From: Sandaracinaceae bacterium
GTDB taxonomy: Bacteria; Myxococcota_A; Polyangia; Polyangiales; Sandaracinaceae
Assembly: GCA_040218145.1 (NCBI GenBank)
Contig: JAVJQK010000122.1
Span: 186,001 to 250,000, forward strand
Length of the DNA stretch: 64,000 bases
Reading direction: 5' to 3'
Within the stretch, counting starts at the first letter, position 1. Every line of letters starts with the position of its first letter. Below are positions 25,528-34,507 of the stretch, one piece after another. The notes beneath the pieces are model-generated. The model saw only the letters and a program-made list of their open reading frames with translations, had not been told where the DNA came from and searched no databases. The position numbers and the translations under genes are program-made.

Positions 25528-25933
25528 GGCGGAGAGCCTTTCGAAAACCCGAGGGATTTTCTACGAAACAGTTGTTGCCTCTCGTCACATCGCCCGTTTC
25601 CGGACGTCACCGACTCCGTACGTCCGGCCGGAAGAGTTCTGCAGGGGAGGACTGTAAAGGCCGTGAGCTGGCTCCCAGGGCCGCGGCCGACAACCTCCCT
25701 CGACGTGGACGACGCGACGAAGCACCACGCGCTGCGTCAACTTCGTACACCGGTGGGACCGAACCGGGAAAACTCCAACGATCCCAACCAGATCGCGACG
25801 AAGTAATACGACGAATTACATTTCGATGACATTCCGCGTCGTATAGACGGTCCGCACATGACGCAGCGCGTATCGTGCGCTGCCCTGGCCGTCTCTTCCA
25901 CGACGGCTGCCCTGGGGGGGACCCGGAGCACTC
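25528..25933. other. Intergenic region between response regulator and glycosyltransferase
   Basis: This 406-base gap is more AT-rich than its surroundings and holds divergent promoters. No convincing short gene was seen. It contains a dyad GTAAT-N7-ATTAC (25803-25819; 14 of 17 bases symmetric) and a TATAGA box at 25842-25847, both upstream of the glycosyltransferase. Confidence 0.5.
25803..25847 (+). promoter_or_regulatory. Dyad and TATAGA box upstream of GT2 gene
   Basis: The palindrome GTAAT-N7-ATTAC at 25803-25819 is 22 bases upstream of TATAGA (25842-25847). This is a plausible operator and -10 pair; a good -35 was not found. The leader to the ATG would be about 80 bases. Confidence 0.4.
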
Positions 25934-27376
25934 ATGGAAATCTTCGTCATCGGGGTCTATCTGCTGACCCTCACGATCCTCGCGGTCTACGGCTTCCACC
26001 GTGGCCAGCTGGTCTACCTGTACTGGAAGCACCGCAAGCGCGCGCCCAAGCCGCCGCGCAAGTTCGAGGAGCTGCCGGTGGTGACCGTGCAGCTGCCGAT
26101 GTTCAACGAGCTCTATGTGGCGGAGCGCCTCATGGAGTCCGTGGCCAGCCTCGAGTATCCGAAGGACAAGCTCGAGATCCAGGTGCTCGACGACTCGACC
26201 GACGAGACCGTCAGCATCGCGAAGGCCAAGGTCGAGGAGCTCGTCGAGCGCGGCTACCGGGCCGTCTACCTGCACCGCACCGACCGCACCGGCTACAAGG
26301 CCGGCGCGCTCGAAGAGGGCGTGAAGGTCGCCTCGGGTGACTACCTCCTGGTGTTCGACGCGGACTTCGTCCCGACCCCGACCATCATCACCGACCTGGT
26401 GCACCACTTCACCGACGAGAACGTCGGCATGGTCCAGGCGCGCTGGGGTCACCTCAACCGCGACTACTCGATGCTCACCCGGGTCCAGTCGATGATGCTC
26501 GACGGCCACTTCGTCATCGAGCACATCGCGCGCAACCGCTCGGGCCGCTTCTTCAACTTCAACGGCACCGCCGGCATGTGGCGCAAGCAGACCATCGAGG
26601 ACGCCGGCGGCTGGCAGCACGACACGCTCACCGAGGACATGGACCTCAGCTTCCGCGCGCAGCTCGCGGGCTGGCGCTTCGTCTACGTGCCCGACGCGCT
26701 CGCGCCGGCCGAGATCCCCTGCGAGATGAACAGCTTCAAGACCCAGCAGTTCCGCTGGGCCAAGGGCTCGGCGCAGACGGCCAAGAAGCTGCTCCCGATC
26801 GTGCTCCGCGCGAAGCTGCCGCTGCACGTGAAGGTCGAGGCGCTCTTCCACCTCACCAACAACTTCGCGTACGTCTTCCTCATCCTGCTCGCGCTCCTGC
26901 AGCTGCCGAACATGCTGCTCCGCGAGCAGATGAACCGCCCGGAGCTCCTGCTCCTCGACGTGCCGCTCTTCGCGGCCACGAGCGGCTCGATCGTGCTCTT
27001 CTACCTGACCACGCACCGCGCCCTCTACAGCAACCTGTGGGAGGCCATCCGCCGCCTGCCGCTGATGATGGCGCTCGGCATCGGGCTCTCGCTCAACAAC
27101 GCGCGCGCCGTGGCCGAGGGCCTCTTCGGCAAGGAGAGCGAGTTCGTCCGCACGCCCAAGCACGGCGTCGTCCAGAAGAGCGAGACCTGGGTGAAGAAGA
27201 AGTACAAGGCGGGCAAGAACCTCTACGCCCTGCTCGAGTTCTCCTTCGGCCTCTACTTCGTCGCGACCATCGCGCTCGCGATGTACATCGGCGCCTGGGC
27301 GTCGATCCCCTTCCTGGTCCTGTTCATGGTCGGCTTCCTCTACGTGGGCGGCCTGTCCCTGTACCAGGCGCGCTGA
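25934..27376 (+). CDS. Membrane GT2 glycosyltransferase, cellulose synthase-like (480 aa)
   Basis: An N-terminal membrane helix (3-25) precedes a cytoplasmic GT-A domain. The family residues are present: VLDDSTD near 84-90, FDADFVP near 142, [10 protein letters not shown] near 236, and the acceptor/processivity motif QQFRW near 272. Three or more C-terminal helices follow (for example [12 protein letters not shown] and [10 protein letters not shown]). Length and motifs fit bacterial GT2 enzymes that make or start a surface polysaccharide or glycolipid. It stands alone, followed by a clear terminator. The sugar donor and product cannot be read. Confidence 0.9.
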   Translation: MEIFVIGVYLLTLTILAVYGFHRGQLVYLYWKHRKRAPKPPRKFEELPVVTVQLPMFNELYVAERLMESVASLEYPKDKLEIQVLDDSTDETVSIAKAKVEELVERGYRAVYLHRTDRTGYKAGALEEGVKVASGDYLLVFDADFVPTPTIITDLVHHFTDENVGMVQARWGHLNRDYSMLTRVQSMMLDGHFVIEHIARNRSGRFFNFNGTAGMWRKQTIEDAGGWQHDTLTEDMDLSFRAQLAGWRFVYVPDALAPAEIPCEMNSFKTQQFRWAKGSAQTAKKLLPIVLRAKLPLHVKVEALFHLTNNFAYVFLILLALLQLPNMLLREQMNRPELLLLDVPLFAATSGSIVLFYLTTHRALYSNLWEAIRRLPLMMALGIGLSLNNARAVAEGLFGKESEFVRTPKHGVVQKSETWVKKKYKAGKNLYALLEFSFGLYFVATIALAMYIGAWASIPFLVLFMVGFLYVGGLSLYQAR

Positions 27377-27399
27377 GCAGCAGCGCTCTCTCGACCTGA

Positions 27400-27429
27400 A
27401 GCCCGCGGTCACCCGACCGCGGGCTTTTT
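27400..27429 (+). terminator. Rho-independent terminator after GT2 gene
   Basis: A 10-bp stem GCCCGCGGTC/GACCGCGGGC with a 4-base loop is followed by TTTTT. It lies 23 bases after the stop codon. Confidence 0.9.
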
Positions 27430-27478
27430 CGTTCGGAGCGCGTTGCCGCCGTCGCGCTCGGAGGACAGGCTCTCTCGC

Positions 27479-28210
27479 GTGAGCGAGCAAGACGACTTCG
27501 AGGCCCGCTTCCGCCGCTCGCTGCTGATGCGGCGGCTGGTCATCGGCGTGGGCGCCCTCGCCTTCGGGCTGTGCAGCCTCGCGCTCGCCGCCCTCGCGCT
27601 CTTCGGAGCCCGGGTGCAGATGGCGTTCGGCGGCTTCGCGGCCGGCGTGGGCGCGTGCGCGGTCGGCTTCGTCACCCTGCGCCGCGGCGAGGTCGACCTG
27701 AGCACGGGGGAGCTCTTCGAGGGCGAGCCCGTGCCGGTGAAGCTGATCGCGCTCGCGACCTCGGGCGTCGTCGTCGCGCTCTCTGCCCTCCTGGCCTGGC
27801 CCCTCGGCGCCTATGGCTGGCTGTCGGACCAGCTCTCGCCGTGCCACGCGCTCGTGTCGCTCGATCTCCTGAGAGAGCTCTCGGAGTCCGACCTGGAGGT
27901 GGGCGAGGTCCACGACTCCGAGGGTCGCTGCCTCTTGCGCCTCGAGGACGGCGCGCGGCTCCCGGCGGTCACGATCATCGTGCACGACGACGACTGGAGC
28001 GAGGGCTACGCGCGCAACCGCCGCACCGTCCGCGAGGTCACGCCCATCGACGGCCTGGCCGCGGAGGCCGTTCGAGGGCGAAGGGGCGGCTACTACCACG
28101 TCGGCTATCGGGAGGACCCGGTCGGCGGCGGCTGGATCCAGCTCCGGGAGGACCTCTTCGGCGAGCCCGAGGTGGACGCGGTGATCGAGGCCGTGCGCGC
28201 GAGTCGCTGA
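27479..28210 (+). CDS. Membrane protein of unknown function (243 aa)
   Basis: Start taken at GTG 27479 (SEQDDFEARFRR); a TTG at 27443 in the same frame is possible. Two N-terminal transmembrane helices lie at about 20-42 and 50-67, and a third near 100-120 (SGVVVALSALLAWPL). The remaining 120 residues form a soluble domain (SPCHALVSLDLLRELSE, EGRCLLRLEDGARLP, VTIIVHDDDW, GYYHVGYRED). Paired cysteines in SPCH and EGRC could bond if it is periplasmic. It follows the GT2 terminator, and its stop is 4 bases from the convergent sigma-54 activator. No family recognised. Confidence 0.7.
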   Translation: MSEQDDFEARFRRSLLMRRLVIGVGALAFGLCSLALAALALFGARVQMAFGGFAAGVGACAVGFVTLRRGEVDLSTGELFEGEPVPVKLIALATSGVVVALSALLAWPLGAYGWLSDQLSPCHALVSLDLLRELSESDLEVGEVHDSEGRCLLRLEDGARLPAVTIIVHDDDWSEGYARNRRTVREVTPIDGLAAEAVRGRRGGYYHVGYREDPVGGGWIQLREDLFGEPEVDAVIEAVRASR

Positions 28211-28214
28211 GGGG

Positions 28215-29693
28215 TCAGCCGCGCGAGCGGCTCATGCCGCGCTTGTCGAGGAGCCGGTAGAGCGTGACCGCGTTGACGCCCGCCTCCTTCGCCGCGCGGC
28301 GCACGCTGCCCTCGTGGCGCGCGAGCAGATCGCGGAGGTACTGCGCCTCGAGCGGGGCGAGCCAGCGCTCACGCAGCTCCGCCAGACTGACGCGCTCGGG
28401 CGCGGGCTCGGGGTACGGCTTGACCGGGTGGCGACCGCGCGGCCCGTGCATCAGCGCGGGGAGATCCGCGGCGCGCACCACTCCGTCGCGCGCCATGATC
28501 ACCGCGTGCTCGAGCGCGTTCTTCAGCTCGCGCACGTTGCCGGGGTAGTCGTAGGCGAGCAGGACCGCGAGCGCGTCCGGGTCGATGCGGCGCACGTCGC
28601 GGCGGTGCTTCTCGGTCGCCTGCTCCAGGAAGACGCGCGCCATCACCTCGAGGTTGTCGTGCTTGTAGCGACGGAGCGGCGGCAGCTCCATCGTCATCAC
28701 GCTCAGCCGGTAGTAGAGGTCGCCGCGAAAGTCGCCGCGCTCCATCATCGTCGCGAGGTCGCGGTTGGTCGCCGCGACGAAGCGCACGTCGACCGAGAGC
28801 GGCGCCGCGTTGCTCCCGAGCGGCTGCACCTCCCCGTCCTCCACCGCGCGCAGCACCTTCGCCTGGAGCGGCACGGGGAGCTCGCCCAGCTCGTCGAGGA
28901 AGAGCGTGCCGCCGTCGGCCTTGGCGAACTCACCCACCTTGTCCGCCGTGGCGCCGGTGAACGCGCCCTTGACGTGCCCGAAGAGCACGCTCTCGAGCAA
29001 GGTCTCGGGGATGGCCGCGCAGTTCACGGTGACGAAGGGCCCGGCGCTCCGCGGGCTGTTGAAGTGGATGGCGTGGGCCGTCAGCTCCTTTCCCGTCCCG
29101 CTCTCGCCCGTGATCAAGACGGGCGCGTCGGTCGCGGCGACCCGCTCCATCTTGCGCTCCACCTCGAGCCACTCGGGCGAGAGCCCCTTGATGAGGAACG
29201 GGCGGCCCTTGCCCTTGGTGGCGCGGTGGAGCTGAGCGCGACGCAGGAACTTCGCGCTCGACGCCGCGACCTCCGAGAGCGCCGTCACCGTGTCGTCGTC
29301 GAAGGCGTCGCGGCGGCGGCTCGAGACGGTGAGCACGCCGATCGGCCGCTCCTGATAGGGGATCGGCACCGCCGCGATGGACAGCACATCGAAGAAGTAG
29401 TCCTGGTAGTGCGGGTCGTCCGGCCCGTAGGCGCAGACATAAGGCGCGTTGGTGTCGAACGCGTAGGCCGCGACGCCGTTGTACCCGCGCCCCTTGCGCA
29501 GCGGCATCACCCGGTCGTGCATGGTCACGACGAGGTCCTCGACCACGTGGAAGTCGAGCGCGAGCCCCTGCGCCTCCTCGTCCCAGAGGAGGATGGCGCC
29601 GTGACGCGCCCCGGTCCGTTCGAGGGCGACCTCCATGATGCGCCGCTCGAGCTGCTCGTGGTCGCTGGCGTGTAGGGCTTCGTCGACTTGCAT
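28215..29693 (-). CDS. Sigma-54-dependent activator, GAF-AAA-Fis (492 aa)
   Basis: The N-terminal GAF domain (about 15-160) senses a small ligand. The AAA+ domain has Walker A GESGTGKE near 190, the sigma-54-contacting loop GAFTGA near 237, and a Walker B region TLFLDELGEL near 262. The C-terminal Fis HTH is GSVRRAAKEAGVNAVTLYRLL. Start chosen at ATG 29693; the open frame reaches a TTG at 29744, but that would read through one of the two upstream dyads. It is divergent from the YegP-like lipoprotein gene, which has a sigma-54 promoter, so that gene is the likely target. Confidence 0.9.
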   Translation of the reverse strand: MQVDEALHASDHEQLERRIMEVALERTGARHGAILLWDEEAQGLALDFHVVEDLVVTMHDRVMPLRKGRGYNGVAAYAFDTNAPYVCAYGPDDPHYQDYFFDVLSIAAVPIPYQERPIGVLTVSSRRRDAFDDDTVTALSEVAASSAKFLRRAQLHRATKGKGRPFLIKGLSPEWLEVERKMERVAATDAPVLITGESGTGKELTAHAIHFNSPRSAGPFVTVNCAAIPETLLESVLFGHVKGAFTGATADKVGEFAKADGGTLFLDELGELPVPLQAKVLRAVEDGEVQPLGSNAAPLSVDVRFVAATNRDLATMMERGDFRGDLYYRLSVMTMELPPLRRYKHDNLEVMARVFLEQATEKHRRDVRRIDPDALAVLLAYDYPGNVRELKNALEHAVIMARDGVVRAADLPALMHGPRGRHPVKPYPEPAPERVSLAELRERWLAPLEAQYLRDLLARHEGSVRRAAKEAGVNAVTLYRLLDKRGMSRSRG

Positions 29694-29708
29694 CGGATTC
29701 GACGAAGT

Positions 29709-29724
29709 GTTGCACAAGATCAAC
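29709..29724. promoter_or_regulatory. Upstream activator dyad 1 (GTTG-N8-CAAC)
   Basis: A perfect 4-bp inverted repeat with 8-base spacer, flanked by T on both sides. Its centre is about 108 bases upstream of the expected sigma-54 transcription start, a normal position for an activator site. An identical arrangement follows 21 bases later. Confidence 0.55.
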
Positions 29725-29729
29725 TCGAT

Positions 29730-29745
29730 GTTGAAATCCCACAAC
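29730..29745. promoter_or_regulatory. Upstream activator dyad 2 (GTTG-N8-CAAC)
   Basis: Same dyad as at 29709, offset by exactly 21 bases (two helical turns), so both face the same side of the DNA. It is centred about 87 bases upstream of the expected start. It may also autoregulate the activator gene at 29693. Confidence 0.55.
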
Positions 29746-29797
29746 TGACGGTTCCTGAAAAACCAATGATTTCATACAGAGCACATGTGGGATGAGG

Positions 29798-29812
29798 TGG
29801 CACCGTGGTTGC
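29798..29812 (+). promoter_or_regulatory. Sigma-54 promoter (-24/-12)
   Basis: TGGCAC at 29798-29803, five bases, then TTGC at 29809-29812: full match to the core sigma-54 consensus with correct spacing. Transcription would start near 29824, with GGAGAG at 29843-29848 and the ATG at 29853. Confidence 0.85.
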
Positions 29813-29852
29813 GTAAGGGGAGCACGACACCGACCTCGCAACGGAGAGAACG

Positions 29853-30617
29853 ATGACCCAGCCCAAGCCCCTCGCCCTGATCCTCGTCGCCCTGACCGCC
29901 CTCCTCGGGGGCTGCGCCATGGAGGCCGCCACCGCGGGCGGGTCCGACTCCGCGCTCGCCGGCCGCCCCTACTTCGAGGTCTTCGAGGCGGAGAACGGCG
30001 ACCACTACTTCCACCTCAGCGCGGCCAACCACGAGATCATCCTGGGCTCGCAGGGCTACGACAGCCGCAGCGCGGCGCTCGGAGGCGTGCTCAGCGTGCT
30101 CGACAACGGCGAGAGCGCGCATCGCTACGAGGTGCGCACGGCGGCGAACGGGCAGTCCTACTTCGTGTTGAAGGCGGGCAACGGCCGCGTCATCGGCACG
30201 AGCGAGCTCTACACGACCGCGTCCAGCGCCCGCCGCGGCGCGGCCGGCGTGCGCCGCAACGTCGGCGAGTACCTCGACTTCCTCGCGAACCGCACCGGCG
30301 CCCGCTTCGACGTCTTCGAGGGCGCGGACGGCCGCTTCTACTTCAACCTCCACGCGGGCAACGGCGAGATCGTGCTCAGCTCGCAGGGCTACGCGCAGGA
30401 GAACAGCGCGTACAACGGCGCCTTCAGCGTGGCCGAGAACGGCCTCGACCCCGACCGGTACGAGGTGCTCGAGGCGTCCAACGGCGGCTGGTACTTCAAC
30501 GTGAAGGCCGCGAACGGCCGCGTCGTCGGCACCAGCGAGGTCTACGCGAGCCGCAGCAACGCCGAGCGCGCCGTCGACTCGGTCATGGAGCTCTGCGCCA
30601 CCGTCGACATCCTCTGA
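29853..30617 (+). CDS. YegP-like (DUF1508) four-repeat lipoprotein (254 aa)
   Basis: The signal peptide ends LLGGC (C21), so the protein is lipid-anchored. The mature part has four DUF1508/YegP units: [20 protein letters not shown] near 43, [19 protein letters not shown] near 92, [19 protein letters not shown] near 152, and [19 protein letters not shown] near 205. Each is followed by VIGTSELY- or VLSSQGY-like sequence. Classical YegP is a short cytosolic two-unit protein, so export and doubling are unusual. It is preceded by a sigma-54 promoter and divergent from the activator gene. The role is unknown; stress or signal-induced envelope binding is a guess. Confidence 0.85.
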   Translation: MTQPKPLALILVALTALLGGCAMEAATAGGSDSALAGRPYFEVFEAENGDHYFHLSAANHEIILGSQGYDSRSAALGGVLSVLDNGESAHRYEVRTAANGQSYFVLKAGNGRVIGTSELYTTASSARRGAAGVRRNVGEYLDFLANRTGARFDVFEGADGRFYFNLHAGNGEIVLSSQGYAQENSAYNGAFSVAENGLDPDRYEVLEASNGGWYFNVKAANGRVVGTSEVYASRSNAERAVDSVMELCATVDIL

Positions 30618-30706
30618 GCCTCGCGGCTCCCCCCTTCGAGGTCGGAAGGGAGACGGCGGCGTGCCTCCGGGCGCGTCGCCGTTCTGCGTTCTATGCACGC
30701 TGTCGT

Positions 30707-31708
30707 ATGAGCGAGGCGAGGGACACGATGCGCGACTGGGTGCGGCACGTCACGGGGGCGCGCGAGGTCGAGGTGGTCGAGCGCGTGCAGTCGCTCTGGA
30801 GCGGCTACGGCGAGATCGTGCGCGTCCGGCTCGACGGCGCCGAGACCGTGATCTGCAAGCGCGTCGCGCCGCCGCGACAAGCCCGGCACCCGCGCGGCTG
30901 GAGCACGAGCCGCTCACACGAGCGCAAGCTTCGTTCGTACGCCATCGAGTCCCGCTGGTACCGCGACCACGCGGCGCGCTGCACGGACGCGTGCCGGGTG
31001 CCCCGATGCCTGGCCGCTGAGGAGCTGGCCGCTGGGGAGACGGCCGCCGAGGAGACGCAGGGTGGCTTCTGCTTCTTGCTCGAGGATCTCGACGCGGCGG
31101 GGTTCTCGGCGCGACGCACGGAGGTGAGCGACGCGGAGATCGATCGCTGCCTGGCCTGGCTCGCGGGGTTCCACGCGACCTTCCTCGGCGCCGAGCCCGA
31201 GGGGCTCTGGGAGGTGGGCACGTACTGGCACCTCGCGACGCGCCCCGACGAGCTGGCGGTGATCGACGACGACGCGCTGCGAGACGCGGCGGCGCGCATC
31301 GACGCGCGACTCAACGCGGCGCGCTTCTCGACCTTCGTGCACGGCGACGCCAAGCTCGCGAACTTCTGCTTCCGCCCGGACTCGAGCGCGGTGGCGGCCG
31401 TCGACTTCCAGTACGTGGGCGGCGGCTGCGGCATGAAGGACGTCGCCTACTTTCTGAGCAGCTGTCTGGACGCGGGCGAGCTCGAGGCGAGCCAGGACGC
31501 GCACCTCGCCGCGTACTTCGGGCACCTCCGCGAGGCGCTCAGCGAGCGCGAGGTCGACGTCGACGCGCTCGAGGCCGAGTGGCGCGCGCTCTATCCCCTC
31601 GCCTGGGCCGACTTCGTCCGCTTCCTGGTCGGCTGGTCGCCCGGCCACTGGAAGCTCCACGACTACAGCCGCGCGCTGACGCGCGAGGTGCTCGCGCAGC
31701 TCGGCTGA
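30707..31708 (+). CDS. Phosphotransferase, ecdysteroid-kinase/APH-like (333 aa)
   Basis: Protein-kinase-like fold of small-molecule kinases. The ATP-binding part has ETVICKRV near 45-52. An ecdysteroid-kinase-like segment [16 protein letters not shown] follows near 75. The catalytic loop is [13 protein letters not shown] near 205, then [19 protein letters not shown] near 225, the usual metal-binding Asp region. No export signal. The ATG at 30707 is used; another ATG lies at 30728. The substrate is unknown; members phosphorylate alcohols such as choline, steroids or antibiotics. It appears monocistronic. Confidence 0.75.
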   Translation: MSEARDTMRDWVRHVTGAREVEVVERVQSLWSGYGEIVRVRLDGAETVICKRVAPPRQARHPRGWSTSRSHERKLRSYAIESRWYRDHAARCTDACRVPRCLAAEELAAGETAAEETQGGFCFLLEDLDAAGFSARRTEVSDAEIDRCLAWLAGFHATFLGAEPEGLWEVGTYWHLATRPDELAVIDDDALRDAAARIDARLNAARFSTFVHGDAKLANFCFRPDSSAVAAVDFQYVGGGCGMKDVAYFLSSCLDAGELEASQDAHLAAYFGHLREALSEREVDVDALEAEWRALYPLAWADFVRFLVGWSPGHWKLHDYSRALTREVLAQLG

Positions 31709-31722
31709 GCCGAGTCGGTATC

Positions 31723-32697
31723 TCAGTGGTCGTGGGCCACTCCGTCCACGGGGCACTCGCCTTCGCCCTGGAAGTGGCCCTGCGTCTTGAGCTGGGCGGT
31801 GACGTAGGCCCACATGCTCGCGTCGATCGGGATCGGCGCGCCGCCGAGCTGGTAGCGGTCGTCGAGCTCCGGGAGATCGCTCGGCGCGATCTGCTCGAGC
31901 TCTTCGCGGGTGACCTCACCGTCGAGGTTCAGGTCGCTGTCGGCGAGCCACTGCGCGAGGCGCTGCACGCCGCCTTCGCCGCCCTCGGGGAAGCCGTTGA
32001 AGAAGAGGTGGTCGCCGTGGATCGTCAGCGCGACGGTGCTGACCGTGCCGGCCGTGACCGCGAAGCCGGGGACCTCGTCGATCTCGCACGGCCCGTAGCT
32101 CGTCTCGGCCGTCACACCCCAGCGGAAGCGGACCGACGTCGCGTCGTAGCAAGCGTCGCCGCCCGCGTTCACGCTCCCGTTCGGCGTGGCGTCGGCGCGC
32201 AGCTCCGCCCCGACCGACGCGGGCGGGCAGGACTGGCCGCCGTCCTGGTCGATCGTGCCGGCCACCAGGTAGGTCCAGTCGCCGGCCTGCATCTCCGAGA
32301 ACTGCGCCTCGGTCACGCTGGGGTCACGCATCGCGCCGTCGGCCGCGCCGCCGACCCGGTAGAAGACCTCCCAGCGCCCGGTCTCGAGGCCCTCGAAGTC
32401 CCACAGCGCGAGGCCGCTCTCCGACACGTCGACGAGATCCACCGCGAACAGCTCGCTCGCCTCCGCCTCGACCGTCTCGTCGGTCGCGAGGTGGAGATCG
32501 ACGTCCCCGATGACCACGACGTAGTCGTCGAACGTCACCGACCAGCCGTCCTGGATCGCCTCGCCGGAGCTGCCCGCGGGGATGCCGCCGGTGATGGTGT
32601 CCTCGGCCTCGAGGAGCACGGTCGCCTCGCCCGTGCCCTGGCCACAGCCCAGGGCGCCGAGGAGCGCGCCCGCCACGATGATGTGTCGAAAGCTCAT
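31723..32697 (-). CDS. Lipoprotein with EF-hand-like loop and His tail (324 aa)
   Basis: ATG at 32697 gives MSFRHIIVAGALLGALGC, a lipoprotein signal (C18). Motifs along the chain: FDDYVVVIGDVDLHL near 55, a region ending GDWTYLVAGT near 130, VALTIHGDHLFFNGF near 225, and an EF-hand-like loop in DLNLDGEVTREEL near 253. It ends VAHDH. The layout recalls the lipoproteins at 10044 and 18085. The palindrome at 32728 falls in its promoter, which links it to the TonB receptor and fur genes. Zinc or copper binding is suggested by the operator, the HGDH segment and the tail, but is not shown. Confidence 0.7.
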   Translation of the reverse strand: MSFRHIIVAGALLGALGCGQGTGEATVLLEAEDTITGGIPAGSSGEAIQDGWSVTFDDYVVVIGDVDLHLATDETVEAEASELFAVDLVDVSESGLALWDFEGLETGRWEVFYRVGGAADGAMRDPSVTEAQFSEMQAGDWTYLVAGTIDQDGGQSCPPASVGAELRADATPNGSVNAGGDACYDATSVRFRWGVTAETSYGPCEIDEVPGFAVTAGTVSTVALTIHGDHLFFNGFPEGGEGGVQRLAQWLADSDLNLDGEVTREELEQIAPSDLPELDDRYQLGGAPIPIDASMWAYVTAQLKTQGHFQGEGECPVDGVAHDH

Positions 32698-32727
32698 GGT
32701 TCGGAGCTGAGCACAGTCGAATATCGG

Positions 32728-32744
32728 ATGCAACCGAGTTGCAT
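32728..32744. promoter_or_regulatory. Operator-like site C, perfect palindrome ATGCAAC-N3-GTTGCAT
   Basis: The best of three matching sites: 7-bp arms with a 3-base spacer. On the minus strand it sits between a TTGATG -35 and a GATATT -10 of the lipoprotein gene at 32697, where a repressor would block polymerase. It is also about 34 bases upstream of the divergent uracil-DNA glycosylase start. Confidence 0.65.
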
Positions 32745-32777
32745 CAACGTCACGCGCCGGCGTGCTAAGGGAGGGCT

Positions 32778-33494
32778 ATGCGCCTGATCGAGATCAGCCG
32801 GACGCTCGCCGAGGGGGTCGACGCGCTCGACTTCGCCGCGCCGGTCGCCCACGTCTACAACCCGCTGACGTACGCGCGCGCGCCGCACGAGGCGTTCCTG
32901 AAGCGCTACGGCGAGGGGAAGAAGGAGATCGTGCTCCTCGGCATGAACCCCGGTCCGTTCGGCATGGCGCAGACGGGCGTCCCGTTCGGCGACCCGACCT
33001 TCGTGCGCGAGTGGATGGGCATCGAGGGCGAGGTCGGCAAGCCGCCGAAGGAGCACCCCAAGCGCCAGATCGTCGGCCTCGACTCCCCGCGGAGCGAGGT
33101 CAGCGGCAGCCGCCTGTGGGGCTGGGCGCGAGACCGCTTCGGGAGCGCCGACGCCTTCTTCGCGCGCTTCTTCGTCCTCAACTACTGCCCCCTCGTCTTC
33201 ATGGAAGAGAGCGGGCGCAACCGCGTCCCAGAGAAGCTCCCGAAGGAGGAGCGAGAGGCGCTCTTCACCGTCTGCGACGACGCCGTCCGCGCCTCGATCG
33301 ACGCGCTCTCCCCCGAGCTGGTGATCGGCGTTGGCAAGTTCGCCGAGGACCGCGCGCGCACCATCCTGGGCGACGACGGCCCCCGCATCGGCCGCGTCCT
33401 CCACCCCTCGCCCGCGTCACCCAAGGCGAACCGAGGCTGGGCGGAGGCGGCCGAAGCCGAGCTCGCGGCGCTCGGAGTGACATGGGGAACCTAA
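32778..33494 (+). CDS. SMUG1-type uracil-DNA glycosylase (238 aa)
   Basis: The motif GMNPGPFGMAQTGVPFG near 55-71 is the SMUG1 catalytic/uracil-binding loop, and VLHPSPASPKANRGW near 210-224 is the second active-site segment with the conserved His. Length is close to that of bacterial SMUG1. It removes uracil and some oxidised pyrimidines from DNA in base excision repair. Its stop overlaps the stop of the convergent serine hydrolase by 3 bases. SMUG1 is scattered in bacteria, and horizontal acquisition is common for the family. Confidence 0.9.
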   Translation: MRLIEISRTLAEGVDALDFAAPVAHVYNPLTYARAPHEAFLKRYGEGKKEIVLLGMNPGPFGMAQTGVPFGDPTFVREWMGIEGEVGKPPKEHPKRQIVGLDSPRSEVSGSRLWGWARDRFGSADAFFARFFVLNYCPLVFMEESGRNRVPEKLPKEEREALFTVCDDAVRASIDALSPELVIGVGKFAEDRARTILGDDGPRIGRVLHPSPASPKANRGWAEAAEAELAALGVTWGT

Positions 33495-34495
33495 ACTGAC
33501 TTGAGTCGATCGACGACGCGGGCGAGCGTCGCGTCTCCGGCGTTCGCGAGGGCCGCGACGCCGACGCCTCGCTCGGGCTCAATCCACAGCTCGCTCCGGT
33601 AGCCGCCCGCCCAGCCACCGTGGCCGCGCCACGCGCCGTCGTGCCAGAAGCCGAGGCCGAAGGTGCCCTCGGGCCCGGTCCCGTGCGGCTCCAGCATCTC
33701 CCGCACGCTCTCGGGCCGCAGGACTCCGTCACCGTCGCGAAGGAAGACCTGGCCGAAGCGCGTCAGATCCAGGATGGAGCCGACGAGCCCTCCGTAGGCC
33801 GCGCCCTCGATCTCGTACGGGACCAGGCCGATCCAGCCACGCTCCGCGTAGGCGATGAGACGCGGCGTGCGCGGGAGGAAGAGCACGCTCATCACCGCGC
33901 TGCGCAGCGACGCGAGCTTCTCGTGTCCCAGCGCAGCGTCCCGCGGCGAGAAGCCGGTCTCCTCCAGGGAGAGCGCGTCCAGGAGCGCGCGCGCGCCGTC
34001 CTCGAAGGGCGCGCCCTCGACCCCTTCCAGCACCCGCGCGAGGAGCAGGTAGCCGAGGTTCGTGTAGCGCGCTCGCCCGATGCCCTCGGCGTGAGGATGT
34101 CGGCTGAGCAGCTCGCGCGTCAGCGTCACACCGTCGCGGCGCCGCGCGCCCGGAGGATGGGCCCAGCGGATCGGGCTCGGCACCGCGATCCCCCCCGCGT
34201 GCGACAGGAGCTGGCGCAGGGTCGGCGAAGGCGTCGGCGAGAGCGCGTGGTCGGCGAGGCGGTCGTCGAGCGAGAGCAGCCCACGCTCGGCCGCCCGCAT
34301 GACGAGCGTCGCGGTCAGCAGCTTCGTGATCGAGAACCATCGGAAGCGCGTCTCTGGAGTGACCGGTCGCGCCTCGTCCAGGCGCGCGTGCCCGTCGACC
34401 CACACCTCGCGCGGACCGCTCGCGTCGAAGCGCACGGCCGCCCAACCCGGCGCCGACGCGCCCGCGCCGGGCGGCGCCTCTCGATGAATGTCCAC
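33491..34495 (-). CDS. Serine hydrolase, beta-lactamase class C/esterase family (334 aa)
   Basis: Contains the nucleophile motif SITK near 54-57, the YTN motif (RARYTNLGYLLLA) near 145, and HGGWAGG near 295, corresponding to the third element (KTG/HxG). This set is typical of penicillin-binding-protein-like esterases and D-aminopeptidases. There is no signal peptide, so a cytosolic role is likelier than beta-lactam defence. A small Zn-ribbon gene lies 12 bases upstream on the same strand. The substrate is unknown. Confidence 0.85.
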   Translation of the reverse strand: MDIHREAPPGAGASAPGWAAVRFDASGPREVWVDGHARLDEARPVTPETRFRWFSITKLLTATLVMRAAERGLLSLDDRLADHALSPTPSPTLRQLLSHAGGIAVPSPIRWAHPPGARRRDGVTLTRELLSRHPHAEGIGRARYTNLGYLLLARVLEGVEGAPFEDGARALLDALSLEETGFSPRDAALGHEKLASLRSAVMSVLFLPRTPRLIAYAERGWIGLVPYEIEGAAYGGLVGSILDLTRFGQVFLRDGDGVLRPESVREMLEPHGTGPEGTFGLGFWHDGAWRGHGGWAGGYRSELWIEPERGVGVAALANAGDATLARVVDRLKSV

Positions 34496-34507
34496 GCGCC
34501 GAGGGTT

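Noticed and set aside
31700-31714. Stem CTCGGC-TGA-GCCGAG at the end of the phosphotransferase gene.
   Set aside because: It is a short stem over the stop codon with no T-tract, so it does not qualify as a terminator.
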